From an uncultured Roseovarius sp. (GTDB lineage: Bacteria; Pseudomonadota; Alphaproteobacteria; Rhodobacterales; Rhodobacteraceae): a DNA stretch of 64,000 bases. Where the stretch lies: the NCBI RefSeq assembly GCF_947489715.1, contig NZ_CANLER010000003.1, positions 62,001-126,000 of the forward strand, read 5' to 3'. The notes below the pieces were generated by a model that worked only from the letters and a program-made list of their open reading frames with translations, ran no database searches and had not been told where the DNA came from. The translations under genes and the position numbers were made by a program. Positions within the stretch are counted from its first letter, which is position 1. Every line of letters begins with the position of its first letter. Positions 9,035 to 18,422 of the stretch are shown one piece after another.

Positions 9035-10120
9035 ATGAAAACACGCATTCACGCAATTGCAGGGGGCATCGGTTTCCTGATGATCCTTCTTTTCTGGACG
9101 TCCACGGCAATCAGCGAGCTGTTTGCAAGCCACGAGACGATTGCGGCCGTCAAGGGATTAATCCTGAAAGGCATGTTCATCCTGATCCCGGCGATGGCAA
9201 TTGCGGGCGGTTCCGGCACCGTGATGGGTAAGAACCGCACGGACGCAAAGGCGGTTGCAAAGAAGAAACGCATGCCTCTTATCGCCATGAACGGGTTGCT
9301 GATCCTGCTGCCCTCGGCGTGGTTTCTGGCAGGCAAGGCCGCTGCCGGGGAGTTCGACACAATATTCTACACCGTTCAGATGGTTGAGCTGGTCGCCGGG
9401 GCTGCGAACCTCACCATGATGGGCCTGAACATCCGCGATGGTCTTACCATGACGGGTCGGATCGGTGGCTCAGGCACTCCACCTGCGAACCCGCATCAGC
9501 CCGTGATCGAAGAGCGCCCGGGCGGGCCGCTGGTGGCAAAATCCCCTCCCCGGCTCACGGACACCACAGGAGAAGAACTCGAAACTCAGCCTGTCATCGC
9601 TTTGTGTCGCTGCGGGCAGTCGAAGAAAAAGCCTTACTGTGATGGATCGCATAACGATATCGGTTTTACGACCGACCCTTCGGCGGATCGCACACCCGAT
9701 GGCGTGAAGGTCTTTGGCGGCAAGCAGATTGATGTGCATTACAACCGACTGCTTTGCTCTCACGCAGGGGAATGCGGCGCACGGTTGAAGGCCGTCTTTG
9801 ACAGCACGCGTGACCCCTGGATCGTGCCTGACAATGCGACCCCGGACCAGATCAGAGATGTTGTCGAAACATGCCCGTCCGGCGCGCTTTCCTGGAGTGA
9901 ACCGGGAAGACCGGCGCAGCATGTCGTCGGGGGCGCACCGGGGATAACGATTGAAGGCAACGGGCCTTATCGCGTCACGCGGATCCCGCTGGCTTCCGGT
10001 ATCCAGGCTGAGGGTGCGTCACCCGACAAATATGTCCTTTGCCGCTGCGGCGCTTCAAAAAACAAACCGTTTTGCGATGGATCACATGCGGACATTGGCT
10101 GGACCGACCGATCAACCTGA
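9035..10120 (+). CDS. Membrane-anchored iron-sulfur protein: N-terminal TM region + CDGSH + Fer4_19-like domain + second CDGSH
   Basis: CRCGQSKKKPYCDGSH and CRCGASKNKPFCDGSH; cysteine pattern LLCSHAGECGARL...VVETCPSGAL; several N-terminal hydrophobic helices. Confidence 0.85.
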   Translation: MKTRIHAIAGGIGFLMILLFWTSTAISELFASHETIAAVKGLILKGMFILIPAMAIAGGSGTVMGKNRTDAKAVAKKKRMPLIAMNGLLILLPSAWFLAGKAAAGEFDTIFYTVQMVELVAGAANLTMMGLNIRDGLTMTGRIGGSGTPPANPHQPVIEERPGGPLVAKSPPRLTDTTGEELETQPVIALCRCGQSKKKPYCDGSHNDIGFTTDPSADRTPDGVKVFGGKQIDVHYNRLLCSHAGECGARLKAVFDSTRDPWIVPDNATPDQIRDVVETCPSGALSWSEPGRPAQHVVGGAPGITIEGNGPYRVTRIPLASGIQAEGASPDKYVLCRCGASKNKPFCDGSHADIGWTDRST

Positions 10121-10142
10121 ACACCCCAATAGGAACGATCCC

Positions 10143-10676
10143 ATGAAAAGCACATCTGAGAAATACGGAACGGTTGCGGTCACGATCCACTGGCTGAGCG
10201 CCGTGCTGATCCTGGCGCAACTAGGATCGGGCTTTCGGGCTGCATCCATGGTCGACAGCGCGGCAAAAGAAGCAATTTTGACGTTTCATGCGCCCCTGGG
10301 GATCGTCATCCTGGTCCTGACGATTGCACGACTTCTCTGGTGGAAATTTGCCGACAGAAAGCCGGACCCGGTTGCAGGCGATCCGGCCTGGCAAACAGGC
10401 GCAGCCAAAGCGGTCCATGTGCTGTTCTACATCGTCATCATTGGCATGGTGGCCAGTGGCATCGGCATGATGGTCGCATCGGGCGCGGGCGAAATTTTGT
10501 CCGGCGCAGTAGACGCTCCGCTGCCTGATTTTTCAAAAGTCCTGCCACGCGCCCCCCACGGCCTCGGCGCTCGTTTGATGGTCGGCCTTCTGGTGTTTCA
10601 TGCCGGCGCGGCGCTCTACCACCACTTCATCAAGAAGGACGGGCTGATTTGGCGAATGTGGTACGGCGCAAACTGA
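10143..10676 (+). CDS. Cytochrome b561 family protein
   Basis: MKSTSEKYGTVAVTIHWLSAVLILAQLGSGF, conserved His in TM helices; start trimmed to 10143. Confidence 0.85.
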   Translation: MKSTSEKYGTVAVTIHWLSAVLILAQLGSGFRAASMVDSAAKEAILTFHAPLGIVILVLTIARLLWWKFADRKPDPVAGDPAWQTGAAKAVHVLFYIVIIGMVASGIGMMVASGAGEILSGAVDAPLPDFSKVLPRAPHGLGARLMVGLLVFHAGAALYHHFIKKDGLIWRMWYGAN

Positions 10677-10728
10677 ATCGCGCCACCCATTTGCCAGACA
10701 GAATCCAAGACGAAACCGCAAGAAGGCA

Positions 10729-11625
10729 TTGAACGCTGTGACTGACACTTCTTCAACAGACAGATCATTTTTGCACGGCCATTCCGAAGGTGGGGTCTGG
10801 GACAAGGCTGGCGCCCCCACGGGGCAAGACGCGTGGCGCCCCCTAGACCTCGGCCAAGGCGTTTATGCACTGGAAGTCGACGGTGGAAACCCGGGCGGCA
10901 CGATCGGGATGCTTGTCGGGGACGAAAGCTCTGTCCTGATTGACAACGGTTTGGAAAAATCGGCAGCCGTGACCGTGGCGGCGACAGAAAAGCTGGCGGG
11001 TGGCCCGATTGACTATCTGATCAGCACGCACTTGCATGCCGATCACGTCGGGTGCAACGCAACCTATGCCGCTGCGGGCACCACGATCATCTCGCACGTA
11101 GACACGCGCCGCCTGCTAAGCGTCGATGATACCTTCGACAAGGCAGGCTTGCCCGTGCTGACATTCAGTGATCGCGCCACAATCCATTTAAATGGCCTGA
11201 CACTGGAATTGATCCCTTTTGCCAACGCACACACGCTGAGCGACACGATTGTCCATTTTGTCGAGGCCAATATCATCCACACGGGTGATTTGTTTTTCAA
11301 CAAGATCTATCCCTTCATGGATTTGGACAATGGCGGCAATATCGACGGCTTTATCGCGGCCCAAAGACAGATCATCGACATGGCCAACGATGACACCGTG
11401 ATCATCGCGGGTCACGGACCCATCGGCAACAAGGCAGAGATGCAGACGGCTGTAGATCTGCTGCTCGCGATCAAAGCCACGATGAAACCTCTGATCGAAC
11501 AGGGCATGTCTATGGAAGATGTCCTTCAGGAAAACCCATTGTCAGTTTTCGAGCATTTGGCCTGGTTTCACATCACCACCGAGCGCATGACCAAGATCAT
11601 CTACCATTTGCTGACCGAAGGATAA
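10729..11625 (+). CDS. MBL-fold metallo-hydrolase
   Basis: STHLHADHVGCN (HxHxDH), HTGDLF, GHGPIGN motifs; probable TTG start. Confidence 0.85.
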   Translation: MNAVTDTSSTDRSFLHGHSEGGVWDKAGAPTGQDAWRPLDLGQGVYALEVDGGNPGGTIGMLVGDESSVLIDNGLEKSAAVTVAATEKLAGGPIDYLISTHLHADHVGCNATYAAAGTTIISHVDTRRLLSVDDTFDKAGLPVLTFSDRATIHLNGLTLELIPFANAHTLSDTIVHFVEANIIHTGDLFFNKIYPFMDLDNGGNIDGFIAAQRQIIDMANDDTVIIAGHGPIGNKAEMQTAVDLLLAIKATMKPLIEQGMSMEDVLQENPLSVFEHLAWFHITTERMTKIIYHLLTEG

Positions 11626-12181
11626 TGCCGCGCGTATCGGTTCATCGGTGCTGAACATGCAGGTCGCAAACCCCGCAATCAGACTTTGGCAAAGCCAACG
11701 AAAACAAAAAACGCCGCACATGCGGCCCCCACACCAACTGCAATATGCCTGTCTTCGTTCACCGGCAAAACAACACGACCAGTGACACGCCTCTGAGTTT
11801 GGCACAGTTTGGGGCGGAGCCCGGTTTTCGCAGCATTGCCGTTCTTTATCCTTGGGCATCAGCCGCCGGGAAACCTCGCTACCTATATGACCTCAACAGC
11901 GATCCGGCCCCTCGCGCAAAACTGAAAGATTTGGCTGACATTCTTGCAGGCACAAACGCCGGGGAATTTGGAATTTTGGATCGCTAATCAGCGCGTTCCT
12001 GACAACGGAAGAGATCGGTGGACGCGCGCCACTTCCTTTCGATCCGACCGACCCCGGCCCGTGGGTAATTCCATGAAAGGGCTTCTTCCAATCCAACAAG
12101 ACTATCGCTCTCATAATCCTCTGATCGACCGCCGTTGTTATCAAATCCTTATTCCCTTACGACACAGAAGGATCATGCCCG

Positions 12182-12667
12182 TTGGAGGCAAATGTGAAAC
12201 ACCAAATATCCTTTGCCCGATTGCAGACGGTCGATGCCAGAGACATCATCACCCATATGTCTGATCCTCGCGTTGCGGCGCATATGCCACTGCTTACCTC
12301 GGCCTGGGATGACGCTACCGTTGCCAAATTTCTGACCACCAAGGAAGCGTATTGGCAGCGTGACGGTCTCGGGCATTGGGCCATTCTGGCAAACACTGAA
12401 TATGTCGGTTGGGGCGGTTTCCAAAAGGAAGGTGATGAGTGGGATTATGGGTTGGTTCTCAAGCCAAAGGCGTTTGGCTTGGGCACGCAGATTTCCAGAA
12501 AAGCCATCGAATTTGCCATCGCCGACCAGCGCATTCCCTTCGTGACGTTCCTTCTGCCACCCTCACGCAAAAAGCTTGGCGCGCTCCGGCGGTTTGGGGC
12601 AGAATTCGTCGGCGAGGTTGAATATGACGGCAAGGCGTTTCTCAAGTACCGGCTTGAAACAGGATGA
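12182..12667 (+). CDS. GNAT-family N-acetyltransferase
   Basis: GLGTQISRKAIEFAIADQRI acyl-CoA binding-like region. Confidence 0.75.
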   Translation: MEANVKHQISFARLQTVDARDIITHMSDPRVAAHMPLLTSAWDDATVAKFLTTKEAYWQRDGLGHWAILANTEYVGWGGFQKEGDEWDYGLVLKPKAFGLGTQISRKAIEFAIADQRIPFVTFLLPPSRKKLGALRRFGAEFVGEVEYDGKAFLKYRLETG

Positions 12668-12718
12668 ACACTTCGCCCCGCATTGGAACCCCTGTCCGAT
12701 AGCCATGCTGGCCCCGTA

Positions 12719-12800
12719 GCGGCCCAAAACGTACGTCCCGTACGCCCACATGTGAAATCACCCGGAATTCCGTACGTTTTGGCCGTACAGTCCGTACGGA
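12719..12800. repeat. CGTACG-rich structured spacer between convergent genes (four CGTACG hexamers plus long inverted repeat)
   Basis: CGGCC(C)AAAACGTACG ... CGTACGTTTTGGCCG inverted repeat; TCCGTACGGA palindrome at 12791-12800. Confidence 0.6.
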
Positions 12801-12828
12801 GTATACGTTTTTCGCGCTTGCAGCATGA

Positions 12829-13599
12829 TCAGCCGGCCAATCCGCGCCGGATCAGGTTCAACCCCCCGATCAGCAAGACCGCCAGCGTGGCCTTTTTGAA
12901 CGTGCTCTGGTCGATCCGGTCCTGTATCCGGAATCCGATCGCCATCCCCAAAACCGCCGTCGGGATCAGTGCCAGCGACAGCGGCAATGTCTCGGCCCGC
13001 AACACGCCCGATCCCCAATGTGCCGCGACCAGCGTCACCGATCCCAGCCCGTAAATCACGCCCTGTATTCTAATTTGCTCTTTCTTTTCAGTATCTAATG
13101 CTGTCAGCATCGCAACGGTTGGCGGCCCCCAAATACCGGAGATTCCCCCCATGAATCCGGTCACGCCACCAATCGCCACCTGTGTACGGCGCCCGGGGTG
13201 CCCCGGCAGCCGCAGACGTATTCCCTGGATTTGCAGGGTGATGAACAACGTGATCAGCACACCAATGACCAGCAGCAATAGCCATCCCGGCACAAGCGGC
13301 ACCAGTTGCGCGCTCAGCATCATCACGACAAAGCCCGCAAGCAGGAACACCCTGAATTTATTGAGAGATTCAATGGCCGCCCGCGGTCCCTGCCGCAATG
13401 CCTGCCAGCCATTGGTGATCAGTGTCGGCATGATCATTCCGGCCAGCGCCACCTCTGCCGTCGCAAACGATCCCAGCCCCGACACCAGAACCGTCGGCAT
13501 CGCAAATCCCACGACACCCTTGATCAGACCTCCTAATATACTGATTAGGAAGGCAAAAATCAGTATGGCGGGTGAGGTGATGCCGAAAAAAAGATCCAT
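12829..13599 (-). CDS. Sulfite exporter TauE/SafE (TSUP) family protein
   Basis: GGLIKGVVGFAMPTVLVSGLGSF, multiple TM helices. Confidence 0.85.
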   Translation of the reverse strand: MDLFFGITSPAILIFAFLISILGGLIKGVVGFAMPTVLVSGLGSFATAEVALAGMIMPTLITNGWQALRQGPRAAIESLNKFRVFLLAGFVVMMLSAQLVPLVPGWLLLLVIGVLITLFITLQIQGIRLRLPGHPGRRTQVAIGGVTGFMGGISGIWGPPTVAMLTALDTEKKEQIRIQGVIYGLGSVTLVAAHWGSGVLRAETLPLSLALIPTAVLGMAIGFRIQDRIDQSTFKKATLAVLLIGGLNLIRRGLAG

Positions 13600-13747
13600 G
13601 ATCCTCTTTTAGCACCTTGACGCATCGCTGCACCGCAATAATTCACTGGGTAATTTTGCGTCAAAATGCAGCGCTCAAAGGCATTAATGTTGCGCTGCAC
13701 CTGCAAAATGTCCTAGGAAGGGCAGCGAAAATAAGGGGATATGATTC

Positions 13748-15433
13748 ATGGCGCATGATGGACAGGATATCGCAATGGCGGAAACGGTAATTCTTGAGGA
13801 TCTTCTGACGCTTACGGGTGCCGCGATTGCTCCGGCCGAGGCCGTGCTGACCGCCGCAAAGGACAAGCTGAACGAAATCACGGTGGTCGATGGCCGGGTT
13901 TCAGGTGCAGCAATTGAAGAAAATCAATGCGCCGTCCACGGTCTTGCCTGGCTTGCCACCTATGTCGAGTCTCTGCGCCAGATGCAAAACTGGGCCAACC
14001 GTCTGAATGAGCAAGGAAAATTCGGCGAAACCGAGCAGCTTATCCACCAGATCGCCTTTGGAGAATACCTGCACCATATCGCCGGCGGTATCCCGATGAA
14101 TCAGGGCGAAGTCGTGCGCCTGCAAGAGATGGGCCTTGGCTGGGATGCGCTGAGCGGCTTCCAATGTACCGAGGTGCAAACCCTTATGGCCAAAGGAAAT
14201 TCCCAGGCTGCACGTATGCGCCTGGTCGCCCTGATGCAGGAACAATCCGCCAATATCACCGTCGGTTTCTCTGGCCTCGAAGAAGAGCTTGAGATGATCC
14301 GCGAGCAATTCCGCCGTTTCGCAGTCGAAAAGGTTGAACCCTTCGCGCATGATTGGCATCTGAAGGACGAGCTCATCCCGATGGAAATCATCGAAGAGCT
14401 TGCGGAAATGGGCGTTTTTGGTCTGACAATCCCCGAAGAACACGGCGGTTTCGGTCTCTCCAAAGCGTCGATGGTCGTGGTCAGCGAAGAGTTGAGCCGT
14501 GGCTATATCGGCGTCGGTTCGCTTGGCACCCGCAGCGAGATTGCAGCCGAGTTGATCCTGTGTGGCGGCACCGATGAGCAGAAGGCCAACTGGCTGCCAA
14601 AACTCTCCAGCGCCGAAATTCTGCCGACTGCTGTCTTTACCGAACCCAACACCGGTTCGGACCTTGGCAGCCTGCGCACACGTGCCGTAAAAGACGGAAA
14701 TGATTACAAAATCACCGGCAACAAGACTTGGATCACCCATGCGGCACGTACCCATGTGATGACCCTGCTGGCGCGCACCGATCCCGACAGCAAAGATCAC
14801 CGCGGCCTCAGCATGTTCCTGGCTGAAAAGACGCCTGGCACCGATGAGGCACCGTTCCCGACCGAGGGCATGACCGGCGGCGAGATCGAGGTGCTGGGCT
14901 ATCGCGGCATGAAGGAATACGAGCTTGGGTTCGACAATTTCGAAGTCAAAGGGGAAAACCTGCTGGGCGGGGAAGAAGGCAAAGGTTTCAAGCAACTGAT
15001 GGAAACCTTCGAATCCGCCCGGATCCAGACCGCCGCCCGCGCCATCGGCGTGGCACAATCGGCGCTGGATGTATCGATGCAATATGCCATCGACCGCAAG
15101 CAATTCGGCAAAAGCCTGATTGAATTTCCCCGTGTTGCCAGCAAGTTAGCGATGATGGCAGTTGAAATCATGATTGCCCGGCAGCTGACCTATTTCAGCG
15201 CGTGGGAAAAGGATCACGGCCACCGCTGCGACCTTGAGGCAGGGATGGCGAAACTGCTGGGTGCCCGCGTCGCCTGGGCCGCTGCCGATAACGGTTTGCA
15301 GATCCACGGTGGCAACGGATTCGCGATGGAATACAAGATCAGCCGCATCCTGTGTGACGCTCGCATCCTCAACATCTTCGAAGGTGCCGCTGAGATTCAG
15401 GCGCAGGTTATCGCGCGGCGTCTGCTGGGCTAA
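13748..15433 (+). CDS. mcd: (2S)-methylsuccinyl-CoA dehydrogenase (acyl-CoA dehydrogenase with extended N-terminus)
   Basis: ACAD signature sequence (FTEPNTGSDLGSL, QIHGGNGFAMEYKISRILCDARILNIFEGAAEIQAQVI) with ~150-aa N-terminal extension typical of Mcd. Confidence 0.8.
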   Translation: MAHDGQDIAMAETVILEDLLTLTGAAIAPAEAVLTAAKDKLNEITVVDGRVSGAAIEENQCAVHGLAWLATYVESLRQMQNWANRLNEQGKFGETEQLIHQIAFGEYLHHIAGGIPMNQGEVVRLQEMGLGWDALSGFQCTEVQTLMAKGNSQAARMRLVALMQEQSANITVGFSGLEEELEMIREQFRRFAVEKVEPFAHDWHLKDELIPMEIIEELAEMGVFGLTIPEEHGGFGLSKASMVVVSEELSRGYIGVGSLGTRSEIAAELILCGGTDEQKANWLPKLSSAEILPTAVFTEPNTGSDLGSLRTRAVKDGNDYKITGNKTWITHAARTHVMTLLARTDPDSKDHRGLSMFLAEKTPGTDEAPFPTEGMTGGEIEVLGYRGMKEYELGFDNFEVKGENLLGGEEGKGFKQLMETFESARIQTAARAIGVAQSALDVSMQYAIDRKQFGKSLIEFPRVASKLAMMAVEIMIARQLTYFSAWEKDHGHRCDLEAGMAKLLGARVAWAAADNGLQIHGGNGFAMEYKISRILCDARILNIFEGAAEIQAQVIARRLLG

Positions 15434-15443
15434 CCCCCTGAAA

Positions 15444-16166
15444 TCAAGTCTGTTCTGCGGCCCCGATCGTCACTTCGATCGGGGGTAATCCATCAATCGC
15501 TCCGCTCAGAATGTCACCTGGCTGAACCGGCCCGACACCGGCAGGGGTACCGGTATAGATCAGGTCACCTGGGCGCAGATGATAGAAGCCTGACAAGTGC
15601 GCGATGATTTCAGACACGGACCAGACCATATCGGACAGCGCCGCATCCTGAACAGGTTTGCCATTCAGATTGAGAGTGATCCGCTGCGCCCCCACCGCCC
15701 CGAAATCAGCCGCCGGTATCAAAGGGGCTAAAATCGCGGCGTTCTCGAAATCCTTGCCCAGATCCCACGGTCGGCGCTTGTCTTTGGCAGCGCTTTGCAG
15801 GTCACGACGGGTCAGATCAATGCCACAACCATAGCCCCAGACAGAGGCCATCGCCTCACCCTTGCTTACCTGAAACGCGGGGGCACCAATGGCCACGACG
15901 AATTCCATCTCGTAATGGCAATCCTGCGTGCCCGGCGGATAGGGAATGGTGCTACCGGACGGGCAAAGGGCATGCGCAGATTTTGTGAAGTAGAACGGCG
16001 CTTCGCGGTCGACCTCGTTGCCCATTTCGGCGGCGTGAGCAGCATAGTTGCGGCCCACACAAAAGATCCGGCGTACCGGGAAAACCTGCTCGCTTCCCAG
16101 GATTAAAGCAACAGGATTGGGGGGCGCCGGGAAAATGGGCGTGGGGGGCATAGAGACCTCGTGCAT
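15444..16166 (-). CDS. Fumarylacetoacetate hydrolase family protein (fumarylpyruvate hydrolase-like)
   Basis: RIFCVGRNYAAHAAEMG, PGDLIYTGTPAGVGPVQPGD. Confidence 0.85.
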   Translation of the reverse strand: MHEVSMPPTPIFPAPPNPVALILGSEQVFPVRRIFCVGRNYAAHAAEMGNEVDREAPFYFTKSAHALCPSGSTIPYPPGTQDCHYEMEFVVAIGAPAFQVSKGEAMASVWGYGCGIDLTRRDLQSAAKDKRRPWDLGKDFENAAILAPLIPAADFGAVGAQRITLNLNGKPVQDAALSDMVWSVSEIIAHLSGFYHLRPGDLIYTGTPAGVGPVQPGDILSGAIDGLPPIEVTIGAAEQT

Positions 16167-16260
16167 AAAGGTTTTCCTCTTATGCGACTTGAACCGGGCG
16201 CTGTCAAAGCGGGCGGATGACCCTATGGCCAAGCACCAGGGATTGTCCTAGACCATCCCC

Positions 16261-16953
16261 ATGAAAATTAGCCGCTACGCCATCTTTTACACGCCTGCAT
16301 CCGGTGCCTTGGCCGATTTCGGCGCGGGCTGGCTGGGTTGGGACGTGGTGGCACGCGTCACGCCGCCCGCACCGCAAATCCCGGACCTGCCGCTTAGCCA
16401 GGACGAGATCACTAAAACCCCACGCAAATACGGGTTTCACGGTACGATCAAACCACCCTTTCGACTTGCCGCTGATCAAGATACGCGCGGGTTGCGCGAC
16501 GCGCTTGCCGATTTCTGCGCAACCCGAGCGCCCGTGACCCTTGAGGCGATGGAGCTGGTGCAGTTGGGTCGATTTCTGGCGCTGGTGCCAGTTGGTAAAA
16601 CACAGGCCCTGAACGCGCTCGCTGCGGATACGGTTCGCTATTTTGACCAATTTCGCGCGCCGATGGACGCCTCGGAGCTTGCCCGGCGTCAGGCATCCCA
16701 TCTCAGCCCGCGACAAGACGCTCTGTTGCGTGAATGGGGTTATCCTTACGTGTTGGAAGAGTTCCGCTTTCACCTCACGCTGACAAGTAAATTGCCAAGG
16801 GCCAAGGCAGCCCAGCTACGCGCGCTGCTTGCTCCGCTGCTCACACCACTGATACCCAAACCTTTCAGGATCGACGCGCTTAGCCTGATGGGCGAAGGCG
16901 AGGATGGCATGTTTCACCTGATCGACCGCATCCCGCTTTCCGCCCCGGCCTGA
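16261..16953 (+). CDS. DUF1045 / phosphonate-metabolism associated protein
   Basis: RYAIFYTPASGALADFGAGWLGWD; TPRKYGFHGTIKPPF; FRFHLTLT 2H-type motifs. Confidence 0.8.
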   Translation: MKISRYAIFYTPASGALADFGAGWLGWDVVARVTPPAPQIPDLPLSQDEITKTPRKYGFHGTIKPPFRLAADQDTRGLRDALADFCATRAPVTLEAMELVQLGRFLALVPVGKTQALNALAADTVRYFDQFRAPMDASELARRQASHLSPRQDALLREWGYPYVLEEFRFHLTLTSKLPRAKAAQLRALLAPLLTPLIPKPFRIDALSLMGEGEDGMFHLIDRIPLSAPA

Positions 16954-17022
16954 ACGGGCAAGTTTGCGCTGGCCCCGCGCGCGATCCTTGCAGGCTCTAA
17001 ACCGCAGGCGTATGCAGCATGC

Positions 17023-17571
17023 ATGACCCGTACTGCCACCAAGCGACTGACTAAATCCGACTGGCTGATGACTGGCCTAAACGCCGTCGTCGATGCCGGG
17101 CCCGAGGCGCTGAAAGCCGAACCACTGGCGCGCCGTTTGGGCACAACAAAGGGGTCATTCTACTGGCATTTCTCGGATGTTCCGGCCTTTCACGCTGCGC
17201 TTCTTGCCGCGTGGGAGATGGAAGCCACCGGCGACATACGTGCCGCAGTGGCCGAGGAAACAACGCCAGTGGCACGCCTCAGACGGCTGGGGCAGGCTAT
17301 GGTTGAAAGATCAGCAAATCATACTGCAGATCCATCAATCCGGGCATGGGCACGCAGCAGCAAGCTGGCCGAGCAGGCCGTGGCGCGCGTCGATGCACGG
17401 CGTCTGACCTATGTGCAGGAATTGCTGTCGGATCTAGATATCGGCAACCCGGAAATGGCGCGTATAATCTATGCTGCCAGCATTGGCATGGAAGATTTGG
17501 CACAAACTGAAACAGGCGAAAATGCCAGTACGATGGGTTCGCTCGTTGATCTGGTTCTGGCCTTGAGGTAA
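17023..17571 (+). CDS. TetR/AcrR-family transcriptional regulator
   Basis: ALKAEPLARRLGTTKGSFYWHFSD HTH. Confidence 0.85.
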   Translation: MTRTATKRLTKSDWLMTGLNAVVDAGPEALKAEPLARRLGTTKGSFYWHFSDVPAFHAALLAAWEMEATGDIRAAVAEETTPVARLRRLGQAMVERSANHTADPSIRAWARSSKLAEQAVARVDARRLTYVQELLSDLDIGNPEMARIIYAASIGMEDLAQTETGENASTMGSLVDLVLALR

Positions 17572-17577
17572 GCGAAA

Positions 17578-17970
17578 ATGAGGATTTTTCTAGCAGTGCT
17601 GGCCCTTCTGGCTCTTGTGAATTGCCGAGGTGATGAAACAGTCGCGCAATATGGCGGTGCAGATATTGAATGGAAGCTGATCACGCTTAACGGCGATCCA
17701 TTTCCGGCGCGCGCAACGTTACAGTTGGGCCCGGATGGAAAGATAACTGGTCAAGCGTCCTGCAACCGTTATTTCGGGACGCAAACCGCTCCATATCCCT
17801 GGTTTTCGGTTAAGAATGTCGGGGCCACCCGCCTCGCCTGCCCTGCTCTGGATCAGGAAACCATCTACCTGACCGCCTTGTCTGAAATGACACTTTCGGA
17901 AGTGGCCGGTGACACGCTGATCCTCAGCAACGATGCCGGCCGCGAAATGCTTTTCAAAGCGATACAGTAG
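17578..17970 (+). CDS. META-domain lipoprotein-like protein
   Basis: short hydrophobic N-terminus with Cys; GQASCNRYFG and LACPALDQE motifs. Confidence 0.75.
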   Translation: MRIFLAVLALLALVNCRGDETVAQYGGADIEWKLITLNGDPFPARATLQLGPDGKITGQASCNRYFGTQTAPYPWFSVKNVGATRLACPALDQETIYLTALSEMTLSEVAGDTLILSNDAGREMLFKAIQ

Positions 17971-18041
17971 ACCGCGCAATAGGTAGACGCCAATTCCCCT
18001 GATCTATAGCCTGTGTGGCTATTGGAGTAAGAGAATTTCAC

Positions 18042-18407
18042 ATGCGGTATTACAGGTTATTTGCGGATCACGTGGGCGAAAGCCATTGGAAAAATGTCGA
18101 CGTCACTTTGCGCGAGCGTGTCTTTGCGCCGCCCGCTAAACAGATCGAGATCTCCGAACCGGAGGCCGCGACACAGACCATGTTCCTGAGGCTCCGCAGT
18201 GGATGGGATGAACCTATCCACCCAACCCCCGTGCGGCAAAAGCTAGTTTGCCTTACCGGATCGGTTGAGGTGACAGCAAGCGATGGCGACACCCGGATAA
18301 TCGCGCGTGGTGACGTTTGGCATATGGAGGACCACACCGGTAAGGGCCACCATACAAAAGTCACAAGTGAAGAGGATTTCGAAGCTGTCATCATTCAGTT
18401 TGACTAA
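18042..18407 (+). CDS. Cupin-domain protein
   Basis: QKLVCLTGSVEVTASDGDTRIIARGDVWHMEDHTGKGH. Confidence 0.7.
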   Translation: MRYYRLFADHVGESHWKNVDVTLRERVFAPPAKQIEISEPEAATQTMFLRLRSGWDEPIHPTPVRQKLVCLTGSVEVTASDGDTRIIARGDVWHMEDHTGKGHHTKVTSEEDFEAVIIQFD

Positions 18408-18422
18408 GGGGGCGGCAATTAC

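Noticed and set aside
13901-15103. 400-aa ORF on the minus strand inside mcd
   Set aside because: Antisense shadow ORF of a high-GC gene; translation shows no family features while the plus strand encodes an acyl-CoA dehydrogenase
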